A stretch of DNA of 64,000 nucleotides from Micromonospora andamanensis (GCF_016863495.1 NZ_BOOZ01000013.1:1-64000), one strand, 5' to 3'. Positions 1 through 9,780 are shown, counted from the first letter of the stretch. Program-made: numbers and translations. The notes: generated by a model from the sequence alone, not told the origin.

Positions 1-32
1 GGTGACGCCCGCCGTGGGGGAGGTGATCAGGG

Positions 33-596
33 TCAGCGGAGCCAGCCGAACCGCTTGACGATCGGCAGTCGTGCCCAGGTGCGGCCCAGGCCCCAGGTGT
101 CACCGGCGTTTGTCACCGCGAGCAGGGCCAGCACACCGGCGTAGACGAGGTGGTCGTCCATGAAGGGGTTGTTCTCCGGAGGCAGGACGGCCGTCCACAT
201 CAGCACCAGCAGCAGACCGCCGGCTGCGGCGGCGACGCGCACCCCGATGCCGAGCAGCAGCGCCGTGCCGATGGCGGCCAGACCGATCATGAACAGCCAG
301 TCGGCCCAGGCGGCTCCGGCGATGCTGTTGTAGAAGCCCTGGAACGGGCCGGCGGCGCCGAAGCTGAGGAAGCCCTTGGTCGGGCTGCCCCCGTTGATCC
401 AGGCGTTCTTCGCCTCGGTGGCGAACCCGAGGCCGAACACCTTGTCCAGGAAGGCCCAGAGGAAGACCCAACCGAGCGCCAGGCGGAGCCCGGCGAGCAG
501 GTAGCGGGCGGCCCGCGTTGGGAGGTTCTGCTCCTGGTTGGTCTCGGCCATCGGGGTCTTGGCGGCGGTGTTCCGCTCGATCATCGCGGTCATCAT
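33..596 (-). CDS. DoxX-like integral membrane protein
   Basis: Small membrane protein of 187 residues. About four hydrophobic segments are visible (near residues 30-50, 97-118, 120-138 and 146-161), and the first contains GWVFLWAFLDKVFG, the kind of motif seen near the first helix of DoxX/DoxD-type proteins. Members are linked to redox or thiosulfate:quinone chemistry, but many have no known role. The ATG at 596 is preferred over a GTG at 602 because GAAGGGA lies 7 bases before the ATG. The gene reads towards the window edge, so its downstream partner is unseen. The family call is good; the function is not known. Confidence 0.75.
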   Translation of the reverse strand: MMTAMIERNTAAKTPMAETNQEQNLPTRAARYLLAGLRLALGWVFLWAFLDKVFGLGFATEAKNAWINGGSPTKGFLSFGAAGPFQGFYNSIAGAAWADWLFMIGLAAIGTALLLGIGVRVAAAAGGLLLVLMWTAVLPPENNPFMDDHLVYAGVLALLAVTNAGDTWGLGRTWARLPIVKRFGWLR

Positions 597-768
597 GTCC
601 ACGTCCCTTCGCTGCTTCGCACCGCGTGTCCCGGTGGCACTTCTATTTGACGCCCGTGGACCACGCGGCGGTCAGGGCCGGCGGGCCGGTGCCGGGCGGG
701 ACCTTCGACCTGTGTCCACCGGGACCCGTGACAGGTGCCGGCCCGCGCCCACCGGTCCGCCGGGGCGG

Positions 769-1494
769 TCAGCGGGCGACGTGCAGGTCGGCGAGCTGGG
801 CGGCCAGCAGCGCGGGAGCCTCGGCCAACGAGGGGCCGTACCAGGTCAGGTGCCGACCGGACACCAGGGCGCACGGAACGCCGGGAAATGCCTCCGGCCC
901 GTCCTCCCGGGTGAAGCGGTACGGCTCGTCCGGCAGCACCACGAGCTCCGGTGCCTGGTCCCGCAGTTGCGACAGGCTCGGTCGCGGATACCGCTCTGGC
1001 TGCTCGGCGTAGGCGTTGACGACACCGAGCCGGCGCAGCAGGTCCCCGGCGAAGGTGTCGGCGCCGAGCACCACCCAGGGACGTCGCCAGACCGGCACCA
1101 CCGCGCGTCGGAGAACAGGCGTTTCCGGTAGCGCGGCCCAGGCCCGGCGGGCCTTCGTCAGCCAGGATGGTTCCGCTGCCGATCCCAGGTCCCGCAGCAA
1201 CTCGGCGAGTTCGGTGAGCGCACCGTCCACGGTGCGCGGATAGGTCACCCGGATCGGTACGCCCGCGGCGGTCAGCGCGGTGGCGTCGTCGCGCCGGTTC
1301 TCCTCGACGTTGAGCAGGACCAGGTCGGGCCGGAGCGCGCGGATCCGGTCCAGGTCCGGGTACTTGGTGCCGCCGACCCGCGGCACGTCCAGGTCAGCCG
1401 GGTGGGTGCACCAGTCGGTGGCGCCGACGAGCAGCCCGGGCAGGGTCGTCGCCACCGCCTCGGTGAGCGACGGCACCAGGGACACCACCCGCAT
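769..1494 (-). CDS. Helical-backbone metal receptor / BtuF-like cobalamin-binding protein
   Basis: 241-residue protein opening with RVVSLVPSLTE, the typical first strand of BtuF/FepB-like periplasmic-binding folds, followed by LDRIRALRPDLVLLN and a late ELVVLPDEPY strand. Classical members deliver vitamin B12 or ferric siderophores to an ABC importer. This one has neither signal peptide nor lipobox, so it is predicted cytosolic, and no permease or ATPase gene is adjacent. It may therefore be a non-transport ligand-binding protein, as found in many actinobacteria. A GGAGG site precedes the ATG at 1494. The fold call is firm; the ligand is not shown by the sequence. Confidence 0.75.
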   Translation of the reverse strand: MRVVSLVPSLTEAVATTLPGLLVGATDWCTHPADLDVPRVGGTKYPDLDRIRALRPDLVLLNVEENRRDDATALTAAGVPIRVTYPRTVDGALTELAELLRDLGSAAEPSWLTKARRAWAALPETPVLRRAVVPVWRRPWVVLGADTFAGDLLRRLGVVNAYAEQPERYPRPSLSQLRDQAPELVVLPDEPYRFTREDGPEAFPGVPCALVSGRHLTWYGPSLAEAPALLAAQLADLHVAR

Positions 1495-1698
1495 CCGCCC
1501 ACCTCCTCGGTCCGGCGACGGTGGGTGGCCCGTCGTCGCCCCACAGCCCGGTCACGGACCGCCCGTCGGGGGAGCCGCCGGCATGATCGTCATCCTAGAC
1601 TCGGTCGGCCGGCGGGACGGAAAGCCATGTCGACCTGCTCGCGCACCGTTGTCCGGCCCGGCCGTCGCCGGCCGGTGGGGAGAGGTTGAAGAGGATTC

Positions 1699-2571
1699 AT
1701 GGGTACCGCGATGACTGGTGACCACGACTGCGGGCTGTCGGCGGTGCCGGAGGACGCCGGGCGGGGGCCCGTGCTGGTCCGGGCGGAGCAGCGGGTGCAC
1801 GCCGGGCTGCGCCTGGGTGAGATCGTCAGGCGTCGGCCGCCGGGTCTCACCGCGAGCCAGTGGAACACGGCCAGCAGGACCCTGTTCGACCAGGTGGTCT
1901 GCGCGGTGTCGACCGGACGACCCGAGTTCGCGGTCGAGTTCCGGCCACCGTCGACAGACGCCACCGCCAGGCGAGCCGAGCGGACCACGGAGGCTGTCGC
2001 CGCGGCGATCGGGCTGCCGCTGCTGCGGGTCGTCTCCGCCACCCTGCGCACCGCCGGACACGGGCCGCGGATCGTCGCGTACGTCGTCGACGCGCGGCGG
2101 TACGCCGCCGGCGCGGCCGGTTCGGACGTGCCGGCGGTCGGATTCCGGGACATCGTCGGCCGGCTGCCCGACGGACGTGAGGGTGCGGTCAACGATCTCG
2201 GCGCGCTCGCCCGGGCCGAGGCGGTGCAGGCGTACGTGGCGCGGCGGTTGACCGACCCGATCCTGCGCGGACTGCACGTGTCCTGGACGCGGGGGCCGGC
2301 CGAGGGGTGGAGTTGGGCCGAGGTCCGTCCGGGCCAACTGCTCGTGGAGCGGGTGACAGTGCAGGCGTACGGCGTTTCCTGTGGTGTCGAACCCGCCCAG
2401 CTCGCCGAGGACCTGGCCGTCCTGGCGCTCGGCGAGCGGCTGCGGACGACCGAGGTAGGCGTGCCGTCGCTGGTGCCACGGGAGGAACTGCTCGCCGACA
2501 TTCGGCGGCTACGGGATCGTCGCGGCGAACTCGTCGGCGACTTCGGCTACGACCATCTCTGCCAGGAGTGA
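1699..2571 (+). CDS. DUF2726-like hypothetical protein
   Basis: 290 residues. Residues ~20-140 look like a DUF2726/PD-(D/E)XK-type fold: an N-terminal ARG/ALU-like stretch (RAEQRVHAGLRLGEIV), then FDQVVCAVSTGRPEFAVEF, then an RRAERTTEAVAAAIGLPLLRV helix-strand unit, which resembles the 'own data, delete, new data, gets smarter' order FD.V..........LVIE...KD..L...GLPLLRI of that domain. The C-terminal half (residues 150-290) is not recognised. No secretion signal. GAAGAGG lies 7 bases before the ATG; an internal ATG at 1711 is possible. It stands alone between a divergent gene and a promoter-bearing gene. Domain identity is tentative and no function is claimed. Confidence 0.55.
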   Translation: MGTAMTGDHDCGLSAVPEDAGRGPVLVRAEQRVHAGLRLGEIVRRRPPGLTASQWNTASRTLFDQVVCAVSTGRPEFAVEFRPPSTDATARRAERTTEAVAAAIGLPLLRVVSATLRTAGHGPRIVAYVVDARRYAAGAAGSDVPAVGFRDIVGRLPDGREGAVNDLGALARAEAVQAYVARRLTDPILRGLHVSWTRGPAEGWSWAEVRPGQLLVERVTVQAYGVSCGVEPAQLAEDLAVLALGERLRTTEVGVPSLVPREELLADIRRLRDRRGELVGDFGYDHLCQE

Positions 2572-2870
2572 TCGCGTCCTGACTGCCAGCCGGTCGAGGG
2601 CGGACGGTGACCGTCCGGGCGCGGAAAGAAACATCGGAAAAAATCTGGCGGCCTTTGAACCACCGTCGGAGCGGGCCCGTACCTCACCGGGAATGGACAG
2701 GATCTCCCCAACCCGCACCGGTAGGCGCGGGAGACGGTGCGGAAAGGGCATCGTCGTTCGTCGACGTGCCACCGGCGCGTTCAGGCGGTCCCCGTCGAGC
2801 GTGCCACCAAGATTCCGTTCGGTCCGTCGAGTCACGAATCAGGAACCGGATCGAGAAGGAGAGCAATTCG

Positions 2871-4142
2871 ATGCGCAGGTCAACCCGGTCGCGCCGACCA
2901 TCCGGTAACGCGCGGACCAAGCGACTTCTGGCCGTTGGCGCCACGCTCGCTGTCTTCGGCGGCGTCGTCGCCGTGACTCAGATCTCGTCGGCCGGTGACC
3001 GACGGTCTAACCAGCAGAAGCGACCGGTGGCGGCCGAATGTGTCGCACCGAGCCCGGGCGCGACCGCGCCGACCGCTCGCGGCGCCACCACGACTCGCAC
3101 CTGGCAGAACGGACGCTGGGTGGTCAACCACTGGGGCGACGGGCAGCAGACCGTCGAGGAGTGCCAGGAAACCCGCGACGGCACCGATGGCGCGACCGCC
3201 GGGGCCTTCGCGGTGGCCTGCCCGGACGTGGTCAGCCGGCTCCCGCAGGTGCCCGACCGGGCCCGCGCCGAGGTGGACCGCAACCTGAACGCTTTGCAGA
3301 CCCAGATCACCGAGGCGGACACGCGGCTCGCCGCTGAGGGCAACCGCGGCCAGGCGTTCATCCGCAACGCCATCCTCAACCCGCTGGCCAGCAAGCGTCG
3401 GGCGACCCTCGACCGGATCACGATCGCCATCGACCGGTTCGGCCCCCGGCCGCGCGGTCTCGCCAACCTCGCCACCTGCCAGGTGCAGCCGGTCGAGAAC
3501 AACAACGGCGGCGGCAACGACGGCGGCGGTGACAACGACGGCGGCGACGACGGCAACAACAACGGCGGAAACAACGGCGGCGGCAACAACAACAACGGCC
3601 TCGACGTGCTGGCGAACAACTGCGACAACAGCCAGCTTCAGCGGCACGACGGTTTCCAGAACGGCAACCGCTGCATCACCACCGCCTTCGGTGAGGTCGG
3701 CGCCGCGGCCAACAACCCGTCGCTGTTGATCACCGACTTCCCGCAGCAGATCAACCGCAACGAGGGCTTCTCGATCCGGGTCAGCACCCGCAACCTCGTC
3801 CGGGACCGGTTCCTGCCGGCCGGCCAGGGTGGCTACTACCTGGAAAGCTCGCTGCTCAACGGGCAGGGCCTGACCCGTGGCCACTTCCACACCGCCTGCC
3901 GGATGCTGAACAACACGAACGAGGCGCCCGCGCCTGAGCCGGTGCCGGCCTTCTTCGTCGCCACCGAGGACGGCGGCGGCGGTGCCCAGCCGGACGAGGT
4001 GACCATCCAGGTCCCGGGTCTGCCGGACTCCGGCACCGCCCAGTGCGCGGTCTGGGCCGGCGACGGTTCGCACCGCATCCCGATGTCGGAGCGGGCCAAC
4101 CAGACCCCCGCCTTCGACGCGGTGCGCATCGAGGTCAACTGA
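2871..4142 (+). CDS. Secreted protein with Asn/Gly/Asp-rich linker, function unknown
   Basis: 423 residues from the ATG at 2871, chosen because GAAGGAGAG lies just upstream and an Arg-rich n-region is followed by a hydrophobic stretch (LLAVGATLAVFGGVVAVTQI) typical of a Sec-exported or membrane-anchored protein. An open frame continues upstream but looks non-coding. Residues ~110-205 are mostly helical. A run of Asn, Gly and Asp codes for residues ~212-245 (bases ~3499-3600) and looks like a flexible linker. The C-terminal ~175 residues form a beta-rich domain with several Cys (NNCDNSQLQ, GNRCITTAFG, HTACRMLNN, AQCAVWAG), suggesting disulfides outside the cell. I do not recognise the family. 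Confidence 0.7.
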   Translation: MRRSTRSRRPSGNARTKRLLAVGATLAVFGGVVAVTQISSAGDRRSNQQKRPVAAECVAPSPGATAPTARGATTTRTWQNGRWVVNHWGDGQQTVEECQETRDGTDGATAGAFAVACPDVVSRLPQVPDRARAEVDRNLNALQTQITEADTRLAAEGNRGQAFIRNAILNPLASKRRATLDRITIAIDRFGPRPRGLANLATCQVQPVENNNGGGNDGGGDNDGGDDGNNNGGNNGGGNNNNGLDVLANNCDNSQLQRHDGFQNGNRCITTAFGEVGAAANNPSLLITDFPQQINRNEGFSIRVSTRNLVRDRFLPAGQGGYYLESSLLNGQGLTRGHFHTACRMLNNTNEAPAPEPVPAFFVATEDGGGGAQPDEVTIQVPGLPDSGTAQCAVWAGDGSHRIPMSERANQTPAFDAVRIEVN

Positions 4143-4180
4143 CGCCGAGGGCTGAAGCCGTAGGCTGATGCCGAACACGC

Positions 4181-4208
4181 GGGGCCGCCCGGAATTCCGG
4201 GCGGCCCC
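4181..4208. terminator. Bidirectional rho-independent-like hairpin
   Basis: Perfect 12-bp stem (4181-4192 with 4197-4208) and AATT loop between two convergent genes. There is no U tract, as is usual in this GC range. Confidence 0.8.
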
Positions 4209-4281
4209 GTAGCATGTCGGAAAGGCGGTGTAACCGTGCCGTGACGGCGGCCTAACCGCGCCAGAGTGACATTCCGGCTGC

Positions 4282-4629
4282 TCAGCGGTTCTTGTAGGCC
4301 TCGACGACCTCAACCGGGATCCGACCCCGCTCGGAAATCTTGTAGCCGTTCCGGACGGCCCATTCGCGGACGGCGCGGTTCTGCTCACGGTTCATTCCGG
4401 GAGTGCCCGAACCGGTGCTGCGACGTGGGTTACGGCCAGTGTCGACGGCGCCACGCCCGAGGCGTCGGCCGGCATTGATAAACGGATCCAACGCCTTGCG
4501 GAGGACACCCGCGTTCTCGTCGGAAACGTCGATGGTGTACGCGACGCCATCCAGGCTGAACTCGACCGTACGGTCGGCCTTTCCGCCGTCGAGGTCGTCA
4601 GTCAGCACCGTGATTACTTGTTTGGCCAT
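4282..4629 (-). CDS. lsr2: Lsr2 nucleoid-associated protein
   Basis: 115 residues, full length for Lsr2. The N-terminal dimerisation domain begins MAKQVITVLTDDLDGGKA and contains VEFSLDGVAYTIDVS; the C-terminal DNA-binding domain has the EVREWA-like REWAVRNGYKISERGRIP, whose RGR triad inserts into the minor groove of AT-rich DNA. Lsr2 bridges DNA and silences AT-rich, often horizontally acquired genes in actinobacteria, an H-NS analogue. A good AGGGAG site lies 9 bases before the ATG at 4629. It is transcribed divergently from lon with a 275-base gap. In this GC-rich window the AT-rich pockets near 38.8, 42.3 and 43.6 kb are the likely kind of target (inference). Confidence 0.95.
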   Translation of the reverse strand: MAKQVITVLTDDLDGGKADRTVEFSLDGVAYTIDVSDENAGVLRKALDPFINAGRRLGRGAVDTGRNPRRSTGSGTPGMNREQNRAVREWAVRNGYKISERGRIPVEVVEAYKNR

Positions 4630-4861
4630 CGTCGATTACTCCCTGTGTCTGACGGGGTGTGCTCAAAGTTTGACTGATCGTCCGCCAATTGCGCAACAAA
4701 AGCGCGCCCTGCGGCGGTTCGCGTTTTGCGTGGGATCGAAATCCCGATTTTGGATCTGCTGGGCACGGGTGCGGTCGAGCGGCGCCGGGGGTGGAAAGGC
4801 GGCCCGGTGTCGGTGCGCGGTGTGCTGGGTCACACCGAGGAACATCTGGAGTCCGCCGCGA

Positions 4862-4882
4862 CTTGAGCCAGACACGCTCAAC
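4862..4882. promoter_or_regulatory. HAIR operator (HspR site) before lon
   Basis: CTTGAGC, 7 bases, GCTCAAC: a near-perfect match to the HAIR consensus CTTGAGT-N7-ACTCAAG recognised by the heat-shock repressor HspR. It ends 22 bases before the lon ATG and covers the expected -35 region of a candidate -10 (TAGCAG, 4892-4897), a position fit for repression. HspR control of lon is established in Streptomyces. Confidence 0.85.
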
Positions 4883-4904
4883 TCAATGCGATAGCAGGTG
4901 TTCG

Positions 4905-7241
4905 ATGGCAACTCTTCCGGTACTTCCACTGACCGACGCCGTACTGCTGCCCGGCATGGTCATCCCGGTGACCCTCGACCCGACCACCCAGGCCGCGGTC
5001 GACGCGGCCCGCGCCACAGGTGACCGTACGCTGCTCGCCGTGCCCCGCCTCGACGGCGAGTACGGGTCCGTCGGCGTGATCGCCACAATCGAGAAGGTGG
5101 GGCGGCTACCCAGCGGCGAGCCCGCCGCCGTGATCCGTGGTCTCGCCCGTGCCCGCATCGGCTCCGGGGTGCCCGGGCCCGGCGCGGCGCTCTGGGTCGA
5201 GGCGACCGAGATCGACGAGCCCGCGCCGGCCGGCAAGGCACGGGAACTGGCCCGCGAGTACCGCGCCCTGGTGACCTCCGTGCTTCAGCAACGCGGCGCG
5301 TGGCAGGTCATCGACGCGGTGGAGCGGATGACCGACCTCTCCGAACTGGCCGACTCGGCCGGCTACGCGCCCTGGCTGACCCTGGGGCAGAAGACCGAAC
5401 TGCTCGCCGCGCCGGACGTCACCGCCCGGCTGGAACTGCTCGTCGCCTGGGTCAAGGACCACCTCGCCGAGCAGGAGGTCACCGAGCAGATCAACTCCGA
5501 TGTGCGCGAGGGGCTGGAGAAGTCGCAGCGGGAGTTCCTGCTGCGTCAGCAACTCGCCGCGATCCGCAAGGAACTCGGCGAGGACGCCCCGGACGGATCG
5601 GCCGACTACCGGGCCCGCGTCGAGGCCGCGGACCTGCCCGAGAAGGTACGCGAGGCGGCGCTGCGCGAGGTCGGCAAGCTGGAACGGGCCAGCGACGCCT
5701 CGCCGGAGGCGGGTTGGATCCGTACCTGGCTCGACACGGTGCTGGAGATGCCGTGGAGCACGCGTACCGAGGACAACACGGACCTGGCCGCGGCGCGGGC
5801 CGTGCTCGACGCCGACCACGCCGGCCTGGCCGACGTCAAGGACCGCATCCTGGAGTACCTGGCGGTGCGCAACAGGCGGGCCGAACGTGACCTCGGCGTG
5901 ATCGGCGGTCGCGGCTCCGGTGCCGTGCTGGCCCTCGCGGGTCCGCCCGGCGTCGGCAAGACCAGCCTTGGCGAGTCGGTCGCGCACGCGCTCGGCCGCA
6001 GGTTCGTCCGGGTCTCGCTCGGCGGCATCCGTGACGAGGCCGAGATCCGGGGACACCGGCGCACCTACGTGGGCGCGCTGCCCGGCCGCATCGTCCGGGC
6101 GCTGCGCGAGGCGGGCTCGATGAACCCGGTGGTGCTGCTCGACGAGGTCGACAAGGTCTCCGTGGGGTACGCCGGTGACCCGGCCGCAGCCCTGCTGGAG
6201 GTGCTCGACCCGGCCCAGAACCACACCTTCCGGGACCACTACCTGGAGGTCGACCTCGACCTGTCCGATGTGCTGTTCCTGGCCACGGCCAACGTGGTGG
6301 AGGCCATCCCCGGGCCGCTGCTGGACCGGATGGAACTGGTCACGCTTGACGGGTACACCGAGGACGAGAAGGTGGCCATCGCCCGCGACCACCTGCTGCC
6401 GCGCCAGCGGGAGCGGGCCGGGCTGACCGCCGACGAGGTCGATGTGGACGCCGAGGCGCTGGCCCGTGTCGCCGGGGAGTACACCCGGGAGGCCGGCGTA
6501 CGGCAGCTGGAACGTGCCCTGGCGAAGGTCATGCGGAAGGTGGCGGTGGCCCTGGCCGACGACCCGACGCCGGTCCGCGTCGGCGCCGACGACCTGGTCC
6601 GCTACCTCGGCCGGCCGAAGCACACGCCGGAATCGGCGGAACGCACCGCGACACCGGGCGTGGCCACCGGACTGGCGGTCACCGGCGCCGGGGGCGACGT
6701 GTTGTTCATCGAGGCGACGAGCATGGAGGGTGAGCCGGGGCTGACCCTCACCGGTCAGCTCGGCGACGTGATGAAGGAGTCGGCGCACATCGCCCTCTCC
6801 TACCTGCGGGCCAACGGCCGCCGCCTCGGCCTGGACCCGAACGCCCTGGCCGGGCGGCGGATCCACCTGCACGTCCCGGCGGGGGCGGTGCCCAAGGACG
6901 GGCCCAGCGCCGGCATCACGATGGTCACCGCGCTGGCGTCGCTGGCCAGCGGCCGGCCGGTACGCCCCGAGTTCGGGATGACCGGCGAGGTGACCCTCTC
7001 CGGGCGGGTGCTGCCCATCGGCGGGGTGAAGCAGAAGCTGCTCGCCGCGCACCGGGCCGGCCTGACCGAGGTGATCATCCCGGCCCGTAACGAACCGGAC
7101 CTGGACGACCTGCCGACCGAGGTCCGCGAGCAACTGACGGTGCACACCCTGGCCGATGTCGCCGACGTGCTCGCCCTGGCGTTGCGCCCGGCCGAGATCG
7201 ACCCGGCGGCGCTGGGCGGTCAGCGGGTCAGCGCCGCCTGA
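4905..7241 (+). CDS. lon: ATP-dependent Lon protease
   Basis: 778 residues, normal for Lon. The substrate-binding N domain opens [20 protein letters not shown]; the AAA+ module carries Walker [10 protein letters not shown] and Walker [10 protein letters not shown]; the C-terminal protease has the Ser of [11 protein letters not shown] and the Lys of [11 protein letters not shown] as catalytic dyad. Lon degrades misfolded and selected regulatory proteins in the cytosol. The ATG at 4905 is the start: the Lon N-terminus begins there and the HAIR site lies just upstream, while the longer open frame upstream encodes nothing Lon-like. Its expression is probably heat-induced through release of HspR. 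A strong hairpin terminator follows the gene. Confidence 0.97.
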   Translation: MATLPVLPLTDAVLLPGMVIPVTLDPTTQAAVDAARATGDRTLLAVPRLDGEYGSVGVIATIEKVGRLPSGEPAAVIRGLARARIGSGVPGPGAALWVEATEIDEPAPAGKARELAREYRALVTSVLQQRGAWQVIDAVERMTDLSELADSAGYAPWLTLGQKTELLAAPDVTARLELLVAWVKDHLAEQEVTEQINSDVREGLEKSQREFLLRQQLAAIRKELGEDAPDGSADYRARVEAADLPEKVREAALREVGKLERASDASPEAGWIRTWLDTVLEMPWSTRTEDNTDLAAARAVLDADHAGLADVKDRILEYLAVRNRRAERDLGVIGGRGSGAVLALAGPPGVGKTSLGESVAHALGRRFVRVSLGGIRDEAEIRGHRRTYVGALPGRIVRALREAGSMNPVVLLDEVDKVSVGYAGDPAAALLEVLDPAQNHTFRDHYLEVDLDLSDVLFLATANVVEAIPGPLLDRMELVTLDGYTEDEKVAIARDHLLPRQRERAGLTADEVDVDAEALARVAGEYTREAGVRQLERALAKVMRKVAVALADDPTPVRVGADDLVRYLGRPKHTPESAERTATPGVATGLAVTGAGGDVLFIEATSMEGEPGLTLTGQLGDVMKESAHIALSYLRANGRRLGLDPNALAGRRIHLHVPAGAVPKDGPSAGITMVTALASLASGRPVRPEFGMTGEVTLSGRVLPIGGVKQKLLAAHRAGLTEVIIPARNEPDLDDLPTEVREQLTVHTLADVADVLALALRPAEIDPAALGGQRVSAA

Positions 7242-7329
7242 TCGGGCGTCCGCGCTGGCCGGGCGGGCGGATCGACCCCCACCGGGGCCGACCGGGTAGG
7301 CCATCGCCTGCCCCGGACACCCGAGAGCA

Positions 7330-7367
7330 GACTCGTGCCCCCGACCACCCGGTCGGGGGCACGAGTC
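7330..7367. terminator. Strong bidirectional terminator between lon and the helicase gene
   Basis: 17-bp perfect stem (7330-7346 with 7351-7367) closed by a four-base loop ACCC, lying between convergent stop codons. Confidence 0.9.
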
Positions 7368-7398
7368 GCGGTGGGCGGCGGTGGCCGGCGAGAAGACC

Positions 7399-9150
7399 TC
7401 AACGCCTGTCGCGACGCTCCCGTCGGTCGCCGCCGTCGAAGCGGCCCTCTCCGGGGCGCTCCTCACGATCACGGCGCACGGTGGCCTTGCGGCCCTTGAT
7501 GGTGCTGCCGCGCAGCCCGGCGATGACCTCGTCGGCGACGGCGACGGGCACCTCGACCAGGGAGAACCGATCGGCGATCTCGATCGAGCCGATGTCCCTG
7601 CCGCGAACCCCGGTCTCCCCGGTGATCGCGCCGACCAGATCCTGCGGACGCACCCCGGCCCGCCGGCCGACGCCGATGAACACCTGGGTGGTGCCAGCGC
7701 TGCGGGGACGCGCGGGCCGGCGTTCACCCCGGCCCTCGTACCCCGCCGGCCGACCGTCCCGGGGCGAGCGGACGGCGACCTGCGGGATCTCCTCCTCGGC
7801 CTCGTCGGAACCGGGCAACGTCGCCTCATGGGCCAGTTTGACCGCGGCGAGCGCCACCTCCATCAGGTCGAACTCGTCGCTGAGCGACTCGACGATCACC
7901 CGGAACGGGTCGAGGTCGTCCTCCAGCAGGCTCTCCCGCAGCGCGGCCTGGGTCAGCTCCAGTCGACGGGTCCGCAGATCGGCGACCGTGGGAATCTTGT
8001 CGATGGTGATCCGCTGCCCGGTGACCCGCTCGATGGTCTTGAGCATCCGGTGTTCCCGAGGCTCGGCCAGGGTGATCGCCACCCCTTCCCGGCCGGCCCG
8101 GCCCACCCGACCGATGCGGTGCACGTACGACTCCGGTGCCGACGGCACGTCGAAGTTCACCACGTGGCTGAGCTGCTCGACATCGAGCCCACGGGCCGCC
8201 ACGTCGGTGGCGACGAGCAGGTCCGCGGTGCCGGCCCGCAGCCGCCCCATCACCCGGTCCCGCTGTTCCTGGCTCATCCCGCCGTGCAGCGCCTCGGCCC
8301 GGTAGCCGCGGCCGTTCATCGTCTCGGTGAGCCGGTCGACCTCCTCCCGGCTGCGGCAGAACACGATCGCGGCCGTGGGCGACTCGACGTCGAGCACCCG
8401 CCCCAGCGCCGCCGGCTTGTGCGCCCGCGCCACCAGGTACGCGCTCTGCCGGACCCGGGGTGCCTCGCCGGCCACCGGCTGCTCGCGGGCGATCAGGATG
8501 CGCACCGGATCGGTCAGGTGCGCCCGGGCCATCCCGTCGATACGTGCCGGCATGGTGGCGGAGAAGAGCAGCGTCTGTCGCTGCTCGGGGGCGTGTTCCA
8601 GGATCGCCTCGATGTCCTCGGCGAAGCCCATGTCGAGCATCTCGTCGGCCTCGTCCAGCACCACGCTGGCGAGGTTGCCCAGCCGCAACGTGCCCCGGGC
8701 GATGTGGTCCAGGGCGCGGCCGGGGGTGGCCACCACGACGTCGACCCCGGCGTCCAGTGCCCGCAACTGCCGACCGATCGGCTGCCCACCGTAGATCGGC
8801 AGCACCCGCGCACCGAGATCCTTGCCGTAGCGGTGGAACGCCTCGGAGACCTGCACCGCGAGTTCCCGAGTCGGCACCAGCACCAGCGCGAGCGGGTCGT
8901 CGCCCGCCCGGTCGTCCGGCATCCGCTGCAACAGCGGCAGGGCGAACGCCGCCGTCTTGCCCGTGCCAGTCGCCGCCTGCCCGAGCAGGTCCCGGCCGGT
9001 CAGCAGGGGCGGGATCGCCTCCCGCTGGATCGGCGTGGGCTCCTCGTACCCGAGCGCGGCGAGCGCGGCGAGCAGTTCGGGCCGTAGGCCGAGATCCGTG
9101 AAGGCGGGCGGCTCGGTGGACGGGTCGGGCAACACGGGCGTGGAACTCAT
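7399..9150 (-). CDS. deaD: DEAD-box RNA helicase, DeaD/CsdA type
   Basis: 583 residues. All core motifs are present in order: the Q motif (PTPIQREAIPPLL), motif I ATGTGKTAAFALP, PTRELA, motif II DEADEML, SAT, and the C-terminal HRIGRVGRAGREG. After the two RecA-like domains comes a C-terminal DbpA-type RNA-binding domain (residues ~490-560: VFIGVGRRAGVRPQDLVGAI), then an Arg/Glu/Gly-rich tail, the layout of bacterial CsdA/DeaD. These proteins unwind RNA during ribosome assembly and cold adaptation. The gene faces lon across a shared terminator. The start is supported by full conservation of the N-terminal helix and the motif Q spacing. Confidence 0.93.
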   Translation of the reverse strand: MSSTPVLPDPSTEPPAFTDLGLRPELLAALAALGYEEPTPIQREAIPPLLTGRDLLGQAATGTGKTAAFALPLLQRMPDDRAGDDPLALVLVPTRELAVQVSEAFHRYGKDLGARVLPIYGGQPIGRQLRALDAGVDVVVATPGRALDHIARGTLRLGNLASVVLDEADEMLDMGFAEDIEAILEHAPEQRQTLLFSATMPARIDGMARAHLTDPVRILIAREQPVAGEAPRVRQSAYLVARAHKPAALGRVLDVESPTAAIVFCRSREEVDRLTETMNGRGYRAEALHGGMSQEQRDRVMGRLRAGTADLLVATDVAARGLDVEQLSHVVNFDVPSAPESYVHRIGRVGRAGREGVAITLAEPREHRMLKTIERVTGQRITIDKIPTVADLRTRRLELTQAALRESLLEDDLDPFRVIVESLSDEFDLMEVALAAVKLAHEATLPGSDEAEEEIPQVAVRSPRDGRPAGYEGRGERRPARPRSAGTTQVFIGVGRRAGVRPQDLVGAITGETGVRGRDIGSIEIADRFSLVEVPVAVADEVIAGLRGSTIKGRKATVRRDREERPGEGRFDGGDRRERRDRR

Positions 9151-9202
9151 GGGTCAAGCTTTTCATCACGCCCACCGGTCCGCTGCGGCGACCACCCGAA
9201 CG

Positions 9203-9237
9203 GGCGTGCGGGGCCGCCGTCGGCGGCCCCGCACGCC
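9203..9237 (-). terminator. Terminator hairpin
   Basis: 16-bp stem (9203-9218 with 9222-9237) and a 3-base loop, just past the end of the membrane-protein gene on the minus strand and before the helicase start. Confidence 0.8.
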
Positions 9238-9249
9238 TGACCGGCCCCG

Positions 9250-9780
9250 TCACCCGGCGAGCAGCGCCAGCATGATGGTGATGCCCAGCACGGCGTCGAT
9301 GACGACGCAGCACTCGGCGTAGGCCCGCGGCACCACCTGACGGCTCCGCAGATGCAGCAGGTCCCACCCGGCGTGGGCCAGCCAGCCGACCGCCACGAGC
9401 CACGCTCCCGTGGTGCCGCCGGCGAGCATGGCGAGCAGGGCCAGGGCGGACCAGCCCGCCAGGCCGGCGAGTTGCAGCCGGAGGTTGCCGGGTACGCCCC
9501 ACTGCCGGCGGAGCGTCCCGATCACCAGGTAGCCCACCGGCAGCACCAGCAGCGTGTACGCGCCCAGCAGGGTCGGCGAGGCCCAGTTGTCGGCGGTCAC
9601 CAGCAACGCCAGCCCCGCCGGCCAGCGGTGGGCCAGCGCCCGGGTCAGCGGGTGCCGGGTAAGCGACCGCCACCGCCACCGCGCGGTGCGACCCGCCCCG
9701 GTCGGTGGTTCGGACGCAGCGGTGTCGGTGGTCGGGAAAGCCGGGATCGTCGATGCCACAGCGGTTCTGAGCTCTGCCAT
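9250..9780 (-). CDS. Integral membrane protein of unknown function
   Basis: 176 residues: a ~45-residue polar, Arg-rich N-terminus followed by about five hydrophobic segments (PAGLALLVTADNWA, LLGAYTLLVLPVGYLVIG, LAGLAGWSALALLAMLAG, AWLVAVGWLAHAGWDLLHL, VVIDAVLGITIMLALLAG). The motif GWLAHAGWDLLH, with a His in a predicted helix, stands out. It is divergent from a two-component operon with a 134-base spacer, a common arrangement for a target gene of the adjacent regulator, but no binding site can be assigned. I do not recognise a named family. Confidence 0.65.
   Translation of the reverse strand: MAELRTAVASTIPAFPTTDTAASEPPTGAGRTARWRWRSLTRHPLTRALAHRWPAGLALLVTADNWASPTLLGAYTLLVLPVGYLVIGTLRRQWGVPGNLRLQLAGLAGWSALALLAMLAGGTTGAWLVAVGWLAHAGWDLLHLRSRQVVPRAYAECCVVIDAVLGITIMLALLAG

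Noticed and set aside
3499-3600. Short tandem repeats of AAC/GGC type
   Set aside because: They encode an in-frame Asn/Gly/Asp-rich linker of the secreted protein; not a CRISPR array or mobile repeat.
4689-4904. Extended N-terminus for Lon
   Set aside because: The in-frame codons upstream of ATG 4905 cover the divergent promoter region with the HAIR site and show no Lon homology.
5106-7829. Very long open frame antisense to lon (907 codons)
   Set aside because: Its translation is Arg/Gly/His-rich without any domain, it overlaps a full Lon protease, and such shadows are expected at this GC content.
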